A stretch of 14,505 nucleotides of DNA. It comes from Nitrososphaerales archaeon TH1920 (GTDB taxonomy: Archaea; Thermoproteota; Nitrososphaeria; Nitrososphaerales; Nitrososphaeraceae). The DNA is taken from the NCBI GenBank assembly GCA_014523495.1, contig JAATVM010000185.1, forward strand, positions 1 to 14,505. The letters are read 5' to 3'. The translations under genes were made by a program, and so were the position numbers. Each line of letters starts with the position of its first letter. The stretch's first letter is position 1. The notes beneath the pieces are model-generated. The model was not told where the DNA came from. It ran no database searches and worked only from the letters and a program-made list of their open reading frames with translations. Shown in pieces: positions 13,252 to 14,505 of this stretch.

Positions 13252-14502
13252 CTATCTCCAACTCTTGTTTCTAATTGTTATGGCAGAATATATTAACAGC
13301 CATGTGTATACGAATGTAGTAATAAATGTAAAAGGAGGTCTGAACAACCAAAGCCTATCATTTGGATTTCTTAATCTATATTCTACTGCCCAAATCATTC
13401 CTGTAAACATTAGGCCTGCAATCCAAAATAATACTGAGGTAAAATCACCTTTAAAGGGCAAAATTACTATAGTATAAAACAAGACGTATGGTCTAATAAG
13501 CTTCATTGCAGTTTGGATGTAATACAGAAGGGCTACAAAAAATGGTCTTTTCCAAAATATTCCACCAGTTGAGAACAGACTGCGAATAAAGCTCTTTTTC
13601 CATCGTATTTGTTGCCTTGCTAATGATTCAAATGTTTTAGGTACACCAACATTTACTTTAATGCTGTTTGAATATTCTACATTCCACTTAATAGAACGAT
13701 TGGAGATATCTATATCCGGATCGGAAGATTTTTTCATTGTTTCTATATCATCAGCACCTGTCTGAAGAATAGGCATGTGTTCTTGTAGGTTCTTATCGGC
13801 TGAATTATCCGATGATTTAGGACGGGTACCCAAGATGTGCGCTGTCATTCTTCTGTCAGTACAAAACTTAAAATCTATTCCTAAAAATCGATCATTTGCC
13901 CATTCATGGATAAAATCCTGTATTGCAACTCTTCTATAAAAGCTAAGAGATCCAGAACAACATGATACTGATTTGAAGGAGCTTTCAGCGCCCTTAATTG
14001 ATCTACACGATATGTCTATGTAGACTTGTTGAAACTTTTCAATAGTATTGCCGCTTTGTGCATCTCTAACTCTTCCGTGGCATGTTAATGCACCTAGTTT
14101 TCTATCTCCATGAAAAATTTTTGCAGCTTTCTCTAATGCGTCGTATGCCATGTCGCAATCACTATCCATGAAAGCATAGATCTCGCCACGAGCTATTTCA
14201 CTTGCTGCTTCTACTGCCTTTTTCTTTCCGACACTTTTTGATAAATGCAATATGCGAAAATTTTCTGCCCTATTTCCTTTACGCATTTCATCAAGAATTT
14301 CACCAGTTCTATCTGTGCTCCCATCATTTACAATAATAATTTCCTTATTTCTATAAGTTTGATTAAGACAAGATTGAGCGCAAATTCGTATATTTTTTTC
14401 TTCATTTTTCGCCGGCACTACTATACTTACCATTGGACCATTTGAAATATCAATACTTTTAGCACTCAGATACGGGTCCTTGTACTTAAAATACGAAAGC
14501 AC
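13252..14502 (-). CDS. Membrane glycosyltransferase, family 2, processive type
   Basis: At least 416 residues of a GT-A fold glycosyltransferase of the hyaluronan/cellulose-synthase-like kind, which uses a nucleotide sugar in the cytoplasm and probably extends a polysaccharide through the membrane. Visible are VSIVVPAKNEEKN (25-37), NDGST (59-63), the metal-binding DSD at 113-115, a TDRRMT motif at 215-220 in place of GDDRHLT with its Asp216 as likely base, and QQIRW at 297-301. Three membrane segments lie at about 320-345, 352-376 and 392-412. About 45 residues (226-270), acidic and Ser-rich, are inserted before QQIRW. A GTG at 14502 could be the start, but the frame stays open to the window edge and an N-terminal membrane helix may lie outside. 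The sugar product is unknown. Confidence 0.88.
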   Translation of the reverse strand: MLSYFKYKDPYLSAKSIDISNGPMVSIVVPAKNEEKNIRICAQSCLNQTYRNKEIIIVNDGSTDRTGEILDEMRKGNRAENFRILHLSKSVGKKKAVEAASEIARGEIYAFMDSDCDMAYDALEKAAKIFHGDRKLGALTCHGRVRDAQSGNTIEKFQQVYIDISCRSIKGAESSFKSVSCCSGSLSFYRRVAIQDFIHEWANDRFLGIDFKFCTDRRMTAHILGTRPKSSDNSADKNLQEHMPILQTGADDIETMKKSSDPDIDISNRSIKWNVEYSNSIKVNVGVPKTFESLARQQIRWKKSFIRSLFSTGGIFWKRPFFVALLYYIQTAMKLIRPYVLFYTIVILPFKGDFTSVLFWIAGLMFTGMIWAVEYRLRNPNDRLWLFRPPFTFITTFVYTWLLIYSAITIRNKSWR

Positions 14503-14505
14503 TAG

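Overview
The window is chromosomal DNA from an archaeon, most probably an AT-rich ammonia-oxidising thaumarchaeon (Nitrososphaeria, perhaps Nitrosocosmicus-like; this placement is inference). Three things point there: the archaeal gene string rpl30e-nusA-rps12-rps7, an archaeal replication factor C large subunit, and a split biotin-dependent acetyl/propionyl-CoA carboxylase (pccB-accC-accB) of the type used by the 3-hydroxypropionate/4-hydroxybutyrate CO2-fixation cycle. Several genes appear to start very close to an archaeal TATA box, and TTG/GTG starts are common. I see no tRNA, rRNA, CRISPR array, insertion sequence or prophage.

Layout. (1) Positions 1-1813, + strand: end of ribosomal protein L30e, then the KH-domain protein NusA, uS12 and uS7, tightly spaced, i.e. 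the tail of the RNA polymerase/ribosomal protein cluster. (2) 1911-4628, + strand: an unrecognised 379-aa protein with one CxxC pair, the clamp-loader large subunit rfcL 27 bases after it, and a 70-aa coiled-coil-like protein. (3) 4723-8335, + strand: a promoter followed by the carboxylase operon: carboxyltransferase, biotin carboxylase and biotin carrier. The genes are coupled by a ribosome binding site in the stop codon of pccB and an 11-base overlap. (4) 8388-11023, - strand: larC then larE with overlapping stop/start codons, encoding two of the three maturation proteins of the nickel-pincer nucleotide cofactor, followed downstream by a Bcp/AhpE-type peroxiredoxin. (5) 11024-11303: a non-coding gap of 280 bases with three inverted repeats. 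(6) 11304-13034: a PHP-domain metallohydrolase and an ATP-grasp ligase, divergently transcribed from a gap of about 110 bases that carries a TATA box for each. (7) 12964 to the end, - strand: a processive family-2 membrane glycosyltransferase, running to the window edge, and a probable small membrane protein just downstream of it.

Most of the window is ordinary housekeeping and central metabolism. The places that deserve a second look are the larCE pair (no larB or larA here; LarE carries a cysteine set suggestive of the iron-sulfur type), the divergent PHP/ATP-grasp pair of unknown substrate, the uncharacterised gene upstream of rfcL, an acidic insertion of about 45 residues in the glycosyltransferase, and the dyad-rich gap upstream of larC. 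I did not find clear evidence of a wholly new system.
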